A DNA stretch of 53,760 nt from Chitinophaga pinensis (GTDB lineage: Bacteria; Bacteroidota; Bacteroidia; Chitinophagales; Chitinophagaceae). Of the stretch, positions 9,667-17,383 are shown piece after piece (position 1 is the first letter of the stretch; the number at the start of each line of letters is the position of its first letter). The stretch is from assembly GCA_945878115.1 (NCBI GenBank), contig CAMDVD010000019.1, positions 1-53,760 of the forward strand, written 5' to 3'. The translations under genes and the position numbers were made by a program. The notes below the pieces were generated by a model, which saw nothing but the letters and a program-made list of their open reading frames with translations, was not told the DNA's origin and made no database searches.

Positions 9667-10055
9667 CAGAGACATAGAGAGGCAAACACCCAGCAACGCT
9701 GTGGCAAAAAATAAATATTTAACACAGAGTCACACAGAGGCAAACTCAGTGCAACTCCGTGGCAAAACTCCCTGTAACTCTGCGGTAAAAAAAATTAAAC
9801 ACAGAGTCTCACAGAGGTAAACTCAACGCAACTCTGTGGTAAAAAAAAATAAACACAGAGTTACACAGAGGTAAACTCCCTGCAATTCTGTGGCAAAACT
9901 CAGTGCAACTCTGTGGCAAAACTCAGTGCAACTCTGTGGTAAAAAAGAATATGAAACACAGAGGCAAACTCCCTGCAACTCTGTGGCAAAACTCAGTGCA
10001 ACTCTGTGGTAAAAAAGAATATTAAACACAGAGTTTCACATAGACAAACTCCCTC
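9667..10055. repeat. field of palindromic CACAGAG / CTCTGTG repeats
   Basis: This ~390-base stretch holds about five copies of a unit built from CACAGAG words, a GGYAAACTC spacer, TGCAACTCTGTGG and an A-rich run. CACAGAG and CTCTGTG are reverse complements, so each unit can fold. Sub-units such as CTCAGTGCAACTCTGTGG are repeated in tandem. Short reading frames through it (for example 9608-9820 on plus and 9823-10029 on minus) consist of the repeat and are not convincing genes. Confidence 0.85.
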
Positions 10056-10117
10056 ATACCAATAAATCTCAGCTCGCATATCTAACATCTTCTCCCTATA
10101 TTTACCATTTCTAATTC

Positions 10118-11380
10118 ATGTTGAATAACCTTGGTCAATATATCAAAACAGGATTTCAAGAATTGCGTACCAATCAATTACGTACTTTTCTGTCTTTGCT
10201 AGGTATTGCTATTGGCGTATTTTGTGTCATCAGCGTATTAACCGTTTTTGATAGTTTAGAAAAAAATATCCAAAGCAATATGGAGTCTTTAGGCAGTAAT
10301 GTTTTGTATGTTGGCAAATTTCCATGGATTCCCGAAGGTGAAGGTGAATATGCTTGGTGGAAATATAAAGCTCGTCCTGTTTGCAATTATGACGAAACAC
10401 AAACAATAGCGAAAAACGCACCTAGTGCTGCCTTTGCTACCTTATGCTATTCAGACGAATCCCAAAACATTCAATTCCAACAACGAGATGTAAAAGGCGT
10501 AAGCATTTTCGCAGTTACGAGTAATTTTGAAAAACTACAACCAATCGACATCACCGAAGGTCGTTATTTTTCCATCAGTGAAATGCAAGGCTTTCAAAGC
10601 AATGGCGTAGTCATTGGGTCAACAGTAGCAAGTGAATTATTTGGCAATAATATTAGTCCAGTAGGGAAAAGTATACGTCTATTTTCTAAACAATATTCTA
10701 TACTTGGGGTCTTAAAAAAACAAGGCAAAACCATGACTGGTTTTGATTTTGACAATGGTGCAATAGTGGCTTACAATTATTTGAGTTCGTTTAGAAAAAT
10801 TGATAATAATAATTCAAATGGGTTCACAGATCCAATGATGATGGTGAAAGCAAAGAATGGATACAATTTGAAAGAAATGAAATATGAAATCAAATCCATT
10901 CTTCGGGCGAAAAGAAAATTACGCCCCAGAGAAGCAGATAATTTTTCATTCAATCAATTAGATGCCATACAAAATGGCATCAGCGCCATCTTCGTCAACT
11001 TCAATATTTTTGGTTGGTTGATTGGTTTATTTTCTTTGGTGGTTGGTAGCTTTGGCATCGCCAATATCATGTTTGTTTCGGTCAAAGAAAGAACTACATT
11101 TATTGGTGTTAAAAAAGCAATTGGTGCAACATCCACCGCTATCCTTTCCGAGTTTTTAGTAGAGTCTGTAATCCTTTGTTTATTGGGTGGCTTTATAGGT
11201 ATACTACTTGTATTTCTGCTCACATTAGTCTTATCCGGACCAGTAGGTTTTCCTATCACTATTTCACTCAACAATTTTTTAATCGGCATTACCATCAGTA
11301 TTGTGGTTGGCATTTTGGCTGGCATCATTCCTGCCAAACGTGCTGCAGGCTTAAATCCTGTTGTTGCAATTCGAAGTTAG
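10118..11380 (+). CDS. MacB/FtsX-family ABC transporter permease
   Basis: The 420-residue protein has the standard MacB layout. A cytoplasmic start LRTNQLRTFLSLLGIAIGV precedes the first membrane helix (about residues 22-45). A periplasmic core domain of roughly 230 residues follows, with ISEGRYF-like wording (ITEGRYFS) and a substrate-facing beta region. Three more helices follow (about 280-310, 335-360, 385-405), with the FtsX motif KERTTFIGVKKAIGATS. The end, PAKRAAGLNPVVAIRS, is diagnostic. No ATP-binding subunit is adjacent, so the ATPase must be encoded elsewhere. Such permeases export lipoproteins, peptides or antimicrobials. The substrate is not predictable here. Confidence 0.9.
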   Translation: MLNNLGQYIKTGFQELRTNQLRTFLSLLGIAIGVFCVISVLTVFDSLEKNIQSNMESLGSNVLYVGKFPWIPEGEGEYAWWKYKARPVCNYDETQTIAKNAPSAAFATLCYSDESQNIQFQQRDVKGVSIFAVTSNFEKLQPIDITEGRYFSISEMQGFQSNGVVIGSTVASELFGNNISPVGKSIRLFSKQYSILGVLKKQGKTMTGFDFDNGAIVAYNYLSSFRKIDNNNSNGFTDPMMMVKAKNGYNLKEMKYEIKSILRAKRKLRPREADNFSFNQLDAIQNGISAIFVNFNIFGWLIGLFSLVVGSFGIANIMFVSVKERTTFIGVKKAIGATSTAILSEFLVESVILCLLGGFIGILLVFLLTLVLSGPVGFPITISLNNFLIGITISIVVGILAGIIPAKRAAGLNPVVAIRS

Positions 11381-11425
11381 AATATACCGTTTGTGAAAAT
11401 AAACACTGTTCCATTTTAGAAAATT

Positions 11426-11573
11426 CTGCTCCTTCGGTTTCGTACCTTCACTAAACATTATAATTTTATTATTGTATTCTATACCAGCATCTAGCTAGGT
11501 TTGTGGGGACACAAACCTAGGGGAATGAGAAGAAAATCCTGCTCCAATGGTTTCGTGTCTTCACAAAACATTA
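11426..11573. repeat. direct repeats flanking a perfect 11-bp hairpin
   Basis: Two ~35-base direct repeats (11426-11461 and 11539-11573) share CTGCTCC, GGTTTCGT, TTCAC and AAACATTA words. Between them a perfect 11-bp inverted repeat (CTAGGTTTGTG, 11495-11505, with 11510-11520) encloses a GGGA loop. The stretch lies between convergent genes (the permease and dienelactone hydrolase). The hairpin has no T-run on either strand, so it is not an obvious intrinsic terminator. Confidence 0.75.
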
Positions 11574-11592
11574 AACCTTTCTCATTTGTACT

Positions 11593-12411
11593 CTACGCAA
11601 ATATTTTCGCAAGGAATTTCTTCATATCGCTCCATGACTTCTTGTCGCCAGCTTCGTTATAGCGAATCGGCATTTTAAATTTCAATCCTTTTGCAGTGGC
11701 TTCTGGATTGGTAAAGGCATGAGTTGCACCAGGGTAAACTATGAACTGAAATTTCACTTTCATGGAGTCGAGATTATTTCTGAAATGGGTGATGTCTTCT
11801 TTACTTACAAACTTATCATCACCTCCGTGACAAACTAATATCTGGGATTTGGTGCTTCCGGCTGTAGCAGGTACGCCAGCAAGGCTTCCATGAAAACTAA
11901 CAACACCTTTAAAATCCATGCCCATCTTAGCTGCATTCAAAACCATACTTCCACCGAAACAATAACCCATGGCAGCCAATTTACTTGCGTCAGTTTCTGG
12001 ATATTCTTTCAATTTCATGACGGCAGCTTCAATGCGTCCTTTTGCCAATTCTGGGTTTTGATAAAAAGGAGTAGCATACTCGCCAGCTGTTTTTGGATCT
12101 TCAGCTATCTTCCCATCACCATACATATCTACAGCCATGGCAATATACCCCAAAGAGGCCAGCATACGAGCTCTTGTACGAACGTATTCATTACTCCCCC
12201 ACCATTCATGCACGATAATAATACCAGGACGTTTCCCCTTTTTAGAAGCATCATAAGCGATATAACCTTTCATGGTAAGACCATCTTTTGTATAGGAAAT
12301 TTCTTCTCCTTTAATGGTGCTTTTCTTAGCAGTGCTTTGTGCAAATGTTGTACTTGTCATCAGGATGTTTGTCAAAAAAAACAGCCCGATGATGCGTAAA
12401 TAGATATTCAT
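11593..12411 (-). CDS. secreted dienelactone hydrolase-family protein
   Basis: The 272-residue alpha/beta hydrolase starts with a signal peptide (LTNILMTSTTFAQ). The family's Cys-Asp-His triad is visible: C151 in GYCFGGSM, D198 in CHGGDDKF and H231 in PGATHAF. The early HEWWG motif is also characteristic. Cytoplasmic family members hydrolyse dienelactones in aromatic degradation. This exported form acts on an unknown ester or lactone in the periplasm or outer leaflet. The gene stands alone, convergent with the permease gene. Confidence 0.9.
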   Translation of the reverse strand: MNIYLRIIGLFFLTNILMTSTTFAQSTAKKSTIKGEEISYTKDGLTMKGYIAYDASKKGKRPGIIIVHEWWGSNEYVRTRARMLASLGYIAMAVDMYGDGKIAEDPKTAGEYATPFYQNPELAKGRIEAAVMKLKEYPETDASKLAAMGYCFGGSMVLNAAKMGMDFKGVVSFHGSLAGVPATAGSTKSQILVCHGGDDKFVSKEDITHFRNNLDSMKVKFQFIVYPGATHAFTNPEATAKGLKFKMPIRYNEAGDKKSWSDMKKFLAKIFA

Positions 12412-12674
12412 TTTTTGTTTTTATTTATCGCTAAAAGTAAACCATTCTGCGAACTTTCCCAATCTTGCTTTTAAATCTCATCTCCTCATAACAATACACT
12501 TCCCATCAGTAGAATGCAAGGATTCGAATTTAAATTTGAAGGCAAATAAGAATTAAAAGTAATAGAATAAAAATGGTTTATTATGATACAAAAAACATTG
12601 GGTCAATAGAACAAAAATTTTAGTGTTGGCTACCAACTCGATAGAACAATGACGTAAAATAAATTGCTAACTCA

Positions 12675-12712
12675 TTTACAATTCACAATTACCCATTTAC
12701 AATTTAATAATA
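12675..12712. repeat. short heptamer tract after the GH25 gene
   Basis: Read on the minus strand from the GH25 stop, AATTGTA, AATGGGT, AATTGTG and AATTGTA words follow each other with a 7-base period. The rest of the 12412-12712 gap holds a near-palindrome (TTCGAATTTAAATTTGAA, 12523-12540) and nothing else I can name. Confidence 0.5.
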
Positions 12713-13453
12713 TCACAAGCACAAATCACTCAAGGTAAACAAGCTACCATTCACCACATTAAAATCTACATCCGCTGCAATACCATTGACATGACCTTTA
12801 CAATTGTGCTGCCACATCAACCAATTTCTTTGTATACGAGGTTCCGACACTTGCTCGTAATGCGCAGCCCAATAAGGATATTCATCAAATTGTGTTCCTA
12901 ATCTTTTTTCGTAAAAATCAACGTTGGAATAAATGAGCGGCTTATGTTTATACTTCTTTTCCAAGGTATTCAAACACTCTTGCAATGCATTGCGCAACTT
13001 CACATCTGGCATGCCAAATCGCTCTTCAATATCTACTATCGGCGGCAAATCTCCTTCTTCCAATTTGACCTTCGATATAAAATATTCTGCTTGCGACTTC
13101 CCACTTTTATTCGCATGAAAATATAAATAAGCGCCTCTGATTAAAGGCTTAGTCTGCAAGGCTTTCCAATTACAAGAAAAACAATTATCTACTAAATTGG
13201 TGCCTTCGGTTCCTTTCACAATAGCGAAAGATAAATGCTGTCCTTGGTCTGTCATTTTACTTACCAAATCCCAATCAATATCTTTTTGATAACGTGATAC
13301 ATCAATGCCATGTGTTGTATATCCTGCTGGAATACTTATGCCGAAGTTGGCATAAATAATAGGTTTCTTCGCAAAATAAAATCGATCGGCTATGTATAAT
13401 CCTACCATTAAAAGTAGAAAAAAACCAAGACCAATTCTTTTATTGAGTGACAT
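12713..13453 (-). CDS. membrane-anchored GH25 lysozyme-like hydrolase
   Basis: I chose the ATG at 13453 (MSLNKRIG) because it opens directly onto a membrane helix (residues 8-22, FFLLLMVGLYIADRF). The frame extends upstream to 13591 but with unlikely sequence. The 246-residue product is a glycoside hydrolase family 25 domain: HGIDVSRYQ with D51, the catalytic pair in PPIVDIEE (D141, E143), and the closing WLMWQH strand. These enzymes cut the muramic acid to glucosamine bond of peptidoglycan. The N-terminal anchor suggests a periplasmic wall-remodelling role. It is divergent from porQ, with about 155 bases between the chosen start codons. Confidence 0.87.
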   Translation of the reverse strand: MSLNKRIGLGFFLLLMVGLYIADRFYFAKKPIIYANFGISIPAGYTTHGIDVSRYQKDIDWDLVSKMTDQGQHLSFAIVKGTEGTNLVDNCFSCNWKALQTKPLIRGAYLYFHANKSGKSQAEYFISKVKLEEGDLPPIVDIEERFGMPDVKLRNALQECLNTLEKKYKHKPLIYSNVDFYEKRLGTQFDEYPYWAAHYEQVSEPRIQRNWLMWQHNCKGHVNGIAADVDFNVVNGSLFTLSDLCL

Positions 13454-13610
13454 GCAATATAAATGACAAATGTGAAAATAAAGAAAGGCACAACATCTTA
13501 TGCAATGCGCGACCCGTCCATTTTGTAAAGGAAAACAAATTATACGAAGTACAAACAAGAATTTGATGGAAAATAAAATATATTTGGACATTCATCGTTT
13601 AATAGCCCTT

Positions 13611-14714
13611 ATGAAAAAATACTTACTGCTTATTCTCCTTAGCGCATGTCATTCCTTGCAAGCTCAAGTAGTAGGTGGACAAAGAGCATTTGAATTTTTG
13701 CGACTTTCTCCAAGTCCACATATCAGTGCATTGGGCGGCATATCCATCATCAGTCCAACCAAAGATGTAATGATGAGTATGGCAAATCCTGCGCTATTAA
13801 GACCAGAATTTCATACACATCTCGGCTTAAATTACAACTCCTATTATGCCGATACCAAAGTCATGAATCTTTTCTATGCGCACCACGCACCAAGCATCAA
13901 TACGACCTTTGGATTTGGCATTCATTATTTAAAATATGGCACGTTTACATTGACCGATGCACTTGGCAATATCAATGGCGATGGACATGCAGTAGACTAT
14001 GCGATACAATTCAATGCTTCTAAAAGTTATTTAGAAAAATGGCGTTTTGGTACTGCATTAAAATTGGCAAACTCCCAATTACTTACAAAAAAATCAAGTG
14101 CCATCTTATTTGATTTTGGTTTGACTTATGCCGATACAAATAGCCAGTGGTATTTTGGTGCAGCCATCAAAAATGCAGGCATTGCTTTGAAAAAATATGA
14201 CCCAAACGAATCACCACCTATGCCTTTAGATTTACAAATAGGCATCACCAAAAAATTTAAAAAAGCGCCTTTTTCTTTCATGATGTTAGGCCATCATTTA
14301 TACCAATGGGATGTGCGATATGATAATCCTGCCGACCAAGTGAGCAATCAATTATTATTTTCGGATACAACAAGCTCCACCAAAACAAAGAAATATTTCG
14401 CCGACAAATTCTTTAGGCATATTGTATTTGCATTGGATGTCAATTTAGGCAAACGTTTAGAATTCAGTGTAGGGTACAATCACCTACGACGCTCTGAATT
14501 AGCCATTTCTGAACGCAAAGGCATGTCTGGATTTTCATTAGGTGGCGGACTGTATGCCAATAAATTTACGATCCATTACGCACAATCCTACTACCATATT
14601 GCTGGTCCTTATCATGAAGTCGGTATCAACTTCCGTATGCACGACATCATTGGATTTGGCAAGGGCGGCAATAAAATAAATTGGGCAGAAAAATATGCGA
14701 GTAGTTATAATTAA
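13611..14714 (+). CDS. porQ: type IX secretion system protein PorQ
   Basis: I chose the ATG at 13611 because it gives a proper signal peptide (KKYLLLILLSACHSLQAQ); the frame is open to 13500 but that extension has no leader character. The 367-residue mature-type sequence begins VVGGQRAFEFLRLSPSP with ALGG soon after, the PorQ hallmark, and continues as an outer-membrane barrel (many alternating aromatic strands, ending MHDIIGFGKGG). PorQ takes part in the type IX secretion attachment step (PorQ-PorU-PorV-PorZ complex in Porphyromonas). Its presence agrees with the sorting tails on the proteins at 5.9, 8.0 and 51.6 kb. The rest of the T9SS machinery is not in the window. Confidence 0.87.
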   Translation: MKKYLLLILLSACHSLQAQVVGGQRAFEFLRLSPSPHISALGGISIISPTKDVMMSMANPALLRPEFHTHLGLNYNSYYADTKVMNLFYAHHAPSINTTFGFGIHYLKYGTFTLTDALGNINGDGHAVDYAIQFNASKSYLEKWRFGTALKLANSQLLTKKSSAILFDFGLTYADTNSQWYFGAAIKNAGIALKKYDPNESPPMPLDLQIGITKKFKKAPFSFMMLGHHLYQWDVRYDNPADQVSNQLLFSDTTSSTKTKKYFADKFFRHIVFALDVNLGKRLEFSVGYNHLRRSELAISERKGMSGFSLGGGLYANKFTIHYAQSYYHIAGPYHEVGINFRMHDIIGFGKGGNKINWAEKYASSYN

Positions 14715-14740
14715 ATATTCCCATCTATTTCTAATGCATC

Positions 14741-14830
14741 ATTTGGGCGGCAGGCACGCTATCCGTTTCAATCTTTTTGCTTCAGAGCAAGCAAAAAGGA
14801 TTTCCACTTCTATCGTTGCCGCGACACACC
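14741..14830. repeat. dispersed GGGCGGC...CACGCTATC...CGTTGCCGC repeat, copy A
   Basis: This noncoding stretch shares its beginning (TTTGGGCGGC, CACGCTATC) and its end (TCTATCGTTGCCGC) with 44963-45053. It holds a perfect 10-bp hairpin, CTTTTTGCTT (14773-14782) against 14789-14798. The short frame 14695-14880 crosses it and is not convincing. The remainder of the porQ-hutI gap holds nothing else I recognise. Confidence 0.75.
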
Positions 14831-14910
14831 TACAACTTCAGTTTCAAAACATCTTGCTCTTTTCCTTCTGTCAAAATTAAAAAACAGATCAAGCATCAAA
14901 ATATTAATCC

Positions 14911-16140
14911 ATGCGAACTCTATTTACCCATATCAAACAATTAGTACAAACTAGACATAAGCTTAATCAAGCACAAGCCGTTCGTGGCAAAGAAATGGCG
15001 ATACTACCACAGCTAGAAAATGCATGGCTTTTGATTGAAAATAATATCATTTTGGATTATGGTACAATGGAACAATTACCTGAAAATATCCATGCCGACA
15101 AAACAGAAAATTTATCGAACAGAATAGTATTACCGATGTGGTGTGATTCGCATACCCATCTTGTCTTTTCACATTCTCGCGAACTAGAATTTATAGACCG
15201 AATACATGGATTATCTTATGAAGAAATAGCCAAACGAGGTGGAGGTATATTAAACTCGGCAAGACGAATGCAAGAAATAAGCGAAGCTGAATTATACGAT
15301 ATTTCATTACCCAAATTAGAAGAAGTAAAGCAACTCGGCACTGGTGCAATCGAGATTAAAAGTGGCTATGGGCTTAGTGTTGCTGGCGAATTAAAAATGC
15401 TTCGTGTGATACGCAAGCTGATGGAAAATTCAAATCTAGATATCAAAGCAAGCTTCCTAGGTGCTCATGCATTTCCTGTAGAATACAAAGAAAATCACGA
15501 GGCATATATCCAATTAATTATCGAAAAGATGTTGCCTCAAATTGCTGATGAAGGATTAGCAGATTATATAGATGTATTTTGTGAGCGAGGCTTTTTTAAT
15601 GTAGACGAAACCGATCGTATACTTACAGCAGGTGCTAAATACGGACTCAAACCAAAAATTCATGCGAATCAATTATACAATAGTGGCGGTGTACAAATAG
15701 GTGTAAAACACAATGCCATCAGCGTTGATCATTTGGAAACTATGGACGATGAGGAAGTAAATTGTTTGCTCCAATCAAACACCATGCCTACGCTATTACC
15801 AGGTGCTGCATTTTTTTTAGCCATGCATTATCAACCCGCTCGAAAGCTAATAGACGCAGGGCTTCCAGTCGCATTGGCAACGGATTACAATCCAGGTTCT
15901 TGCCCTAGCGGCAATATGAATTTGATTCTATCCTTAGCATGTACCCAAATGAAAATGACGCCAGAAGAAGCCATTAATGCTTGTACGATGAATGGTGCAA
16001 TTGCTATGGAATTACAAGATACTTTAGGTAGTATTTCTATTGGCAAAAAAGCTAAATTAATTATCACAAAACCAATTTCTAGTCTGGCCTATTTGCCTTA
16101 TTCATTTGGTAGTAATTGTATTGAGCGGGTGGTGATTTAA
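14911..16140 (+). CDS. hutI: imidazolonepropionase
   Basis: This 409-residue amidohydrolase opens 4-imidazolone-5-propanoate to N-formimino-L-glutamate, the third step of histidine degradation. The metal-binding motif is DSHTHLVF (H81, H83). The family motifs KRGGGILNSAR, IEIKSGYGL, HANQLYNSGG, SVDHLE and ATDYNPGSCPSGNM are all present in order. Length is normal (E. coli-type HutI ~400). The protein is cytoplasmic. No hutH, hutU or formiminoglutamate hydrolase gene lies nearby, so the pathway is not clustered here. The expected start is the ATG at 14911. Confidence 0.97.
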   Translation: MRTLFTHIKQLVQTRHKLNQAQAVRGKEMAILPQLENAWLLIENNIILDYGTMEQLPENIHADKTENLSNRIVLPMWCDSHTHLVFSHSRELEFIDRIHGLSYEEIAKRGGGILNSARRMQEISEAELYDISLPKLEEVKQLGTGAIEIKSGYGLSVAGELKMLRVIRKLMENSNLDIKASFLGAHAFPVEYKENHEAYIQLIIEKMLPQIADEGLADYIDVFCERGFFNVDETDRILTAGAKYGLKPKIHANQLYNSGGVQIGVKHNAISVDHLETMDDEEVNCLLQSNTMPTLLPGAAFFLAMHYQPARKLIDAGLPVALATDYNPGSCPSGNMNLILSLACTQMKMTPEEAINACTMNGAIAMELQDTLGSISIGKKAKLIITKPISSLAYLPYSFGSNCIERVVI

Positions 16141-16202
16141 AATTCCAAATGTCAAATCCCAAATTCCAAAATCTAAATACTTTCTACTACTTACGATTGT
16201 CA
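16141..16202. repeat. composite heptamer tract, minus orientation
   Basis: Immediately after the hutI stop, AAATTCCAAA-type words (16141-16180) run into CTTTCTACTACTTACG. This is the reverse-complement order of the element at 9250 and 43203. Confidence 0.6.
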
Positions 16203-16251
16203 GCACGGGGCTACACCCATCGCTTCTATATGTCGCCCTTTCAGTGCTAGG
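16203..16251. repeat. dispersed repeat with CACCCATCGCTT and GTCGCCCTTTCAG, copy A
   Basis: About 49 bases are nearly the same as 16342-16391. Copy B contains GCCCTTTCAGGGC, a small self-complementary hairpin; in copy A that hairpin is damaged (CAGTGCTAGG). Both copies lie between the convergent genes hutI and ada. Confidence 0.7.
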
Positions 16252-16341
16252 GTGTTGTGTTTTCTAACTACTAAATACTCAAATCTAACTACTTTTTACT
16301 TTCGACTTCCTTTCTAAATACTAACTACTTTTGACTTTTCC

Positions 16342-16391
16342 GCAATGGGCTGCACCCATCGCTTTTATATGTCGCCCTTTCAGGGCTGAGG
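16342..16391. repeat. dispersed repeat with CACCCATCGCTT and GCCCTTTCAGGGC, copy B
   Basis: This is the better-preserved copy. It contains ATGGGCTGCACCCAT, which can pair with itself (ATGGG with CCCAT), and GCCCTTTCAGGGC, which can pair GCCCT with AGGGC. Elements of this general wording recur between genes in many Bacteroidota genomes (from memory, not searched). Confidence 0.7.
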
Positions 16392-16417
16392 ATTGTATGT
16401 TCATAGATTGTTGCCTT

Positions 16418-16502
16418 TTTCTAACTACTAACTACTCAATACTAACTACTTTTTACTTTCTACTAACTACTTACGACTTACGACTTACGACTTACGACTT
16501 CC
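16418..16502. repeat. heptamer tract carrying the ada stop codon
   Basis: CTAACTA/CTACTTT words lead into about four tandem ACTTACG units (16466-16500). On the minus strand each unit reads CGTAAGT and contains TAA. The stop codon of the Ada-like gene (TAA at 16487-16485) comes from this tract. Between the two dispersed repeats, 16252-16340 holds the same kind of words. Confidence 0.7.
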
Positions 16503-17330
16503 CTCCCATCCTATCATTGCTTGCTTGCGTATAAGCCCCCAACGATACCCACCTAATGCGCCGCTAGCTTGAATGACACGGTGACAAGGAATTAAAAATG
16601 CGATAGGATTATTGCCAATGGCTGTTCCAACTGCACGAGATGCTTTTGGATGTTCTAATTCTTGGGCAAGCTTTCCATACGATGTTAATTCCCCACTTGG
16701 AATTTTTAATAATGCTGCCCAAACTTTCAATTGAAAATCTGTTCCTTTGAGATGTAAGGACAATGGCTTATTTGCATGTAAGGTGCTAAAAAACTGAATA
16801 ACTTCAGCATGGATCTCATTCGCTTCCTGCACCAATAATGCATTCGGAAATTGTTTCTTTAAGGACAGCAGTATATCCTCATTTTCTTCTAGAAAAACTA
16901 AATGACAAATTCCTTTATCGGTAGATGCAATCAACATTTTGCCGAACGGACTTTCTGCTTCACTATATTGAATTTGAAGTGACGCGCCTCCATTCTTGTA
17001 TTCGGCTGGCGTCATGGCAACTATGCCAATAAACAAATCATGCAATCGACTAGTGCTTGAAAAATTTGCTTCTGTGGCAACATCAAACAATGTCATTTGT
17101 TTTTCTCTCAGTAAATTCTTTGCATATTCCAATCGTAAGAACTGCATAAATCTCTTTGGGCTAATCCCAGCCCATTCCGTAAATAATTTTTGAAAATGCG
17201 TTGGACTTAGATGGACATGTTTTGCTATGTCATCAAGGCTAGGTTGCTGTTTATAATGCATATTGATAAATGCAATCGCATCTGCAATACGTTGAAAATT
17301 CCACTCTTTTTGATTTGTCATCAAACACAA
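16485..17330 (-). CDS. ada: Ada-like protein: AraC-type DNA-binding domain fused to O6-alkylguanine-DNA methyltransferase
   Basis: The 281-residue protein joins an AraC helix-turn-helix domain (about residues 10-110; DDIAKHVHLSPTHFQKLF and FSSTSRLHDLF) to a C-terminal methyltransferase. The acceptor cysteine lies in IPCHRVI (C249), preceded by SYGKLA and RAVGTAIGNNP. It removes O6-alkyl groups from guanine by irreversible transfer to that Cys. The N-terminal zinc domain of E. coli Ada, whose Cys38 takes methyl groups from phosphotriesters, is absent, so phosphotriester-triggered activation should not work the same way. Two ATGs (17330 and 17321) are possible starts. The last residues, SRKS, and the stop codon lie in a heptamer repeat. 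Confidence 0.9.
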   Translation of the reverse strand: MCLMTNQKEWNFQRIADAIAFINMHYKQQPSLDDIAKHVHLSPTHFQKLFTEWAGISPKRFMQFLRLEYAKNLLREKQMTLFDVATEANFSSTSRLHDLFIGIVAMTPAEYKNGGASLQIQYSEAESPFGKMLIASTDKGICHLVFLEENEDILLSLKKQFPNALLVQEANEIHAEVIQFFSTLHANKPLSLHLKGTDFQLKVWAALLKIPSGELTSYGKLAQELEHPKASRAVGTAIGNNPIAFLIPCHRVIQASGALGGYRWGLIRKQAMIGWEGSRKS

Positions 17331-17383
17331 ATGTAGCAGTGAACGCCAATAAATAAAATCCGAATATTGTGGAAAATGAATTC

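Noticed and set aside
9608..10029. Two reading frames, 9608-9820 on plus and 9823-10029 on minus
   Set aside because: Both consist almost wholly of the CACAGAG repeat words, have no start signals and no protein character.
9667..10055. CRISPR array
   Set aside because: Units are palindromic, unevenly spaced and without unique spacers of constant length, and no cas gene is present.
12713..13591. Longer start for the GH25 gene at 13591
   Set aside because: The extra 46 residues are unlike a leader and would overlap the porQ upstream region; the ATG at 13453 gives a clean membrane anchor.
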